From Phoronis australis (taxonomy: Eukaryota; Phoronida; Phoronidae), in contig NMRA01000014.1 in assembly GCA_002633005.1 (NCBI GenBank), forward strand, positions 1,581,572 through 1,644,634: a stretch of DNA of 63,063 nucleotides, given 5' to 3'. Every line of letters begins with the position of its first letter. Positions within the stretch are counted from its first letter, which is position 1. Shown in pieces: positions 62,345 to 63,063 of this stretch. Made by a program: the position numbers and the translations under genes. The notes beneath the pieces were generated by a model. It was not told the DNA's origin and ran no database searches. It was given only the letters and a program-made list of their open reading frames with translations.

Positions 62345-63063
62345 AGGTCTTTGATGGACAGGCGTTCAGCGCCACCTACAGATCCCATGTAATGCGGACG
62401 GGAGGTTTCAACCTACTGGCTTAAACAGGCGTTTTACACTTTTCGTGGTATTATAATGCCGACAAATGTACCAATGCCTTGCAAGAATATCAATAGATGA
62501 ACAAGAGCATCATGGTCCATACATCTCCCATTGAGAAGAAGAACCCTCGACAGTCAGTGGCTGCGGCTTTTAAAGCAGGAGAATTTCGATACCAGTCGGT
62601 GTCAAAAATTTAAAATATATTAGCGAACTTAAACTAATCAAACAATGCGAGAAAATGACTGTGGAAATTATTCCGCTGCTTTTAAATTAGTGAACGACTA
62701 TTTAGTAATTGAATTTCTGTCCACCAAATCGGATCGGGTTCAATTGAAAGTCACTTTCGGACTCCTATTACCGTAAAGAGCACCAATATGAAAAGTCACC
62801 CCCCCTAAAAGGTACGACTCGAGTTTTTTGTTAAAATAACCAAGAATTGACCATTTCAGTGTTAGCTTTTTTCATATTATATTACATACAAGACGTTTTG
62901 AGAGAATATGCAGTATTCCCATATAATAAAAAAGTATTTCTAAAATTCTTCAAAAGGAAATACAATTCACAAATGATGGAGTTTTGTTCTTTGATGTCAT
63001 GTTGACGATGATAAGGGATCGAAATATTCATGTTTGTAGAAAATAATTTCTTGAAAGTAAAAG
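62345..63063. other. right edge, no gene recognised
   Basis: GCGTTCAGCGCCACCTACAG at 62363-62382 resembles the GGTGGCGCTG end of the helicase-exon repeats, but only ~12 bases agree. Otherwise AT-rich anonymous sequence. Confidence 0.4.

Overview
The window is eukaryotic, AT-rich animal genomic DNA with very low coding density. One complete protein gene can be read with confidence: an innexin (invertebrate gap-junction channel) on the minus strand at 17252-18448. Its coding sequence is uninterrupted, and a splice acceptor lies one base upstream of the ATG. Innexins, the loop motifs of this one, and the mix of helicase-bearing repeats, PIF/Harbinger, hAT and Penelope-like debris fit a protostome invertebrate, most likely a lophotrochozoan (mollusc, brachiopod or annelid). 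The species cannot be named from the sequence alone.

Layout. 0-5 kb: a short foldback, a diverged piece of a helicase-exon repeat, and a single calpain-like exon (minus strand, perfect GTAAGT donor) whose remaining exons I cannot find in the window. 5.7-7.2 kb: a PIF/Harbinger-type element of 620 bp that still holds part of a Myb/SANT-like DNA-binding exon, then a GIY-YIG (Penelope-like) fragment framed by inverted repeats. 12.5-14.2 kb: a two-unit tandem duplication, then a nested transposon pair in which a 724-bp palindromic element with an 8-bp target duplication sits inside a TA-flanked repeat carrying a RecQ-helicase-like first exon. 17-18.5 kb: the innexin. 21-31 kb: dispersed non-coding repeats, a short hAT-like element and a pure (CAG)35 tract. 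31-43 kb: mostly anonymous DNA. 43.6-54.2 kb: two further copies of the helicase-exon repeat, two foldbacks (one flanked by TTAA) and another dispersed-repeat copy. 58.4 kb: the decayed C-terminus of a hAT transposase. 62.1 kb: a short deletion derivative of the Harbinger-type element seen at 5.7 kb.

The genes do not form an operon or pathway. The strongest theme is mobile DNA: the window holds several non-autonomous elements whose structure (ends plus promoter plus first exon, or ends plus part of a DNA-binding exon) shows how they arose by internal deletion, and several long palindromes able to fold into hairpins. I found no tRNA, rRNA or CRISPR array and no convincing novel multi-gene system. 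The helicase-exon repeat family (copies at 13.1, 43.6 and 53.1 kb, with a remnant at 2.9 kb) is the item most worth following.
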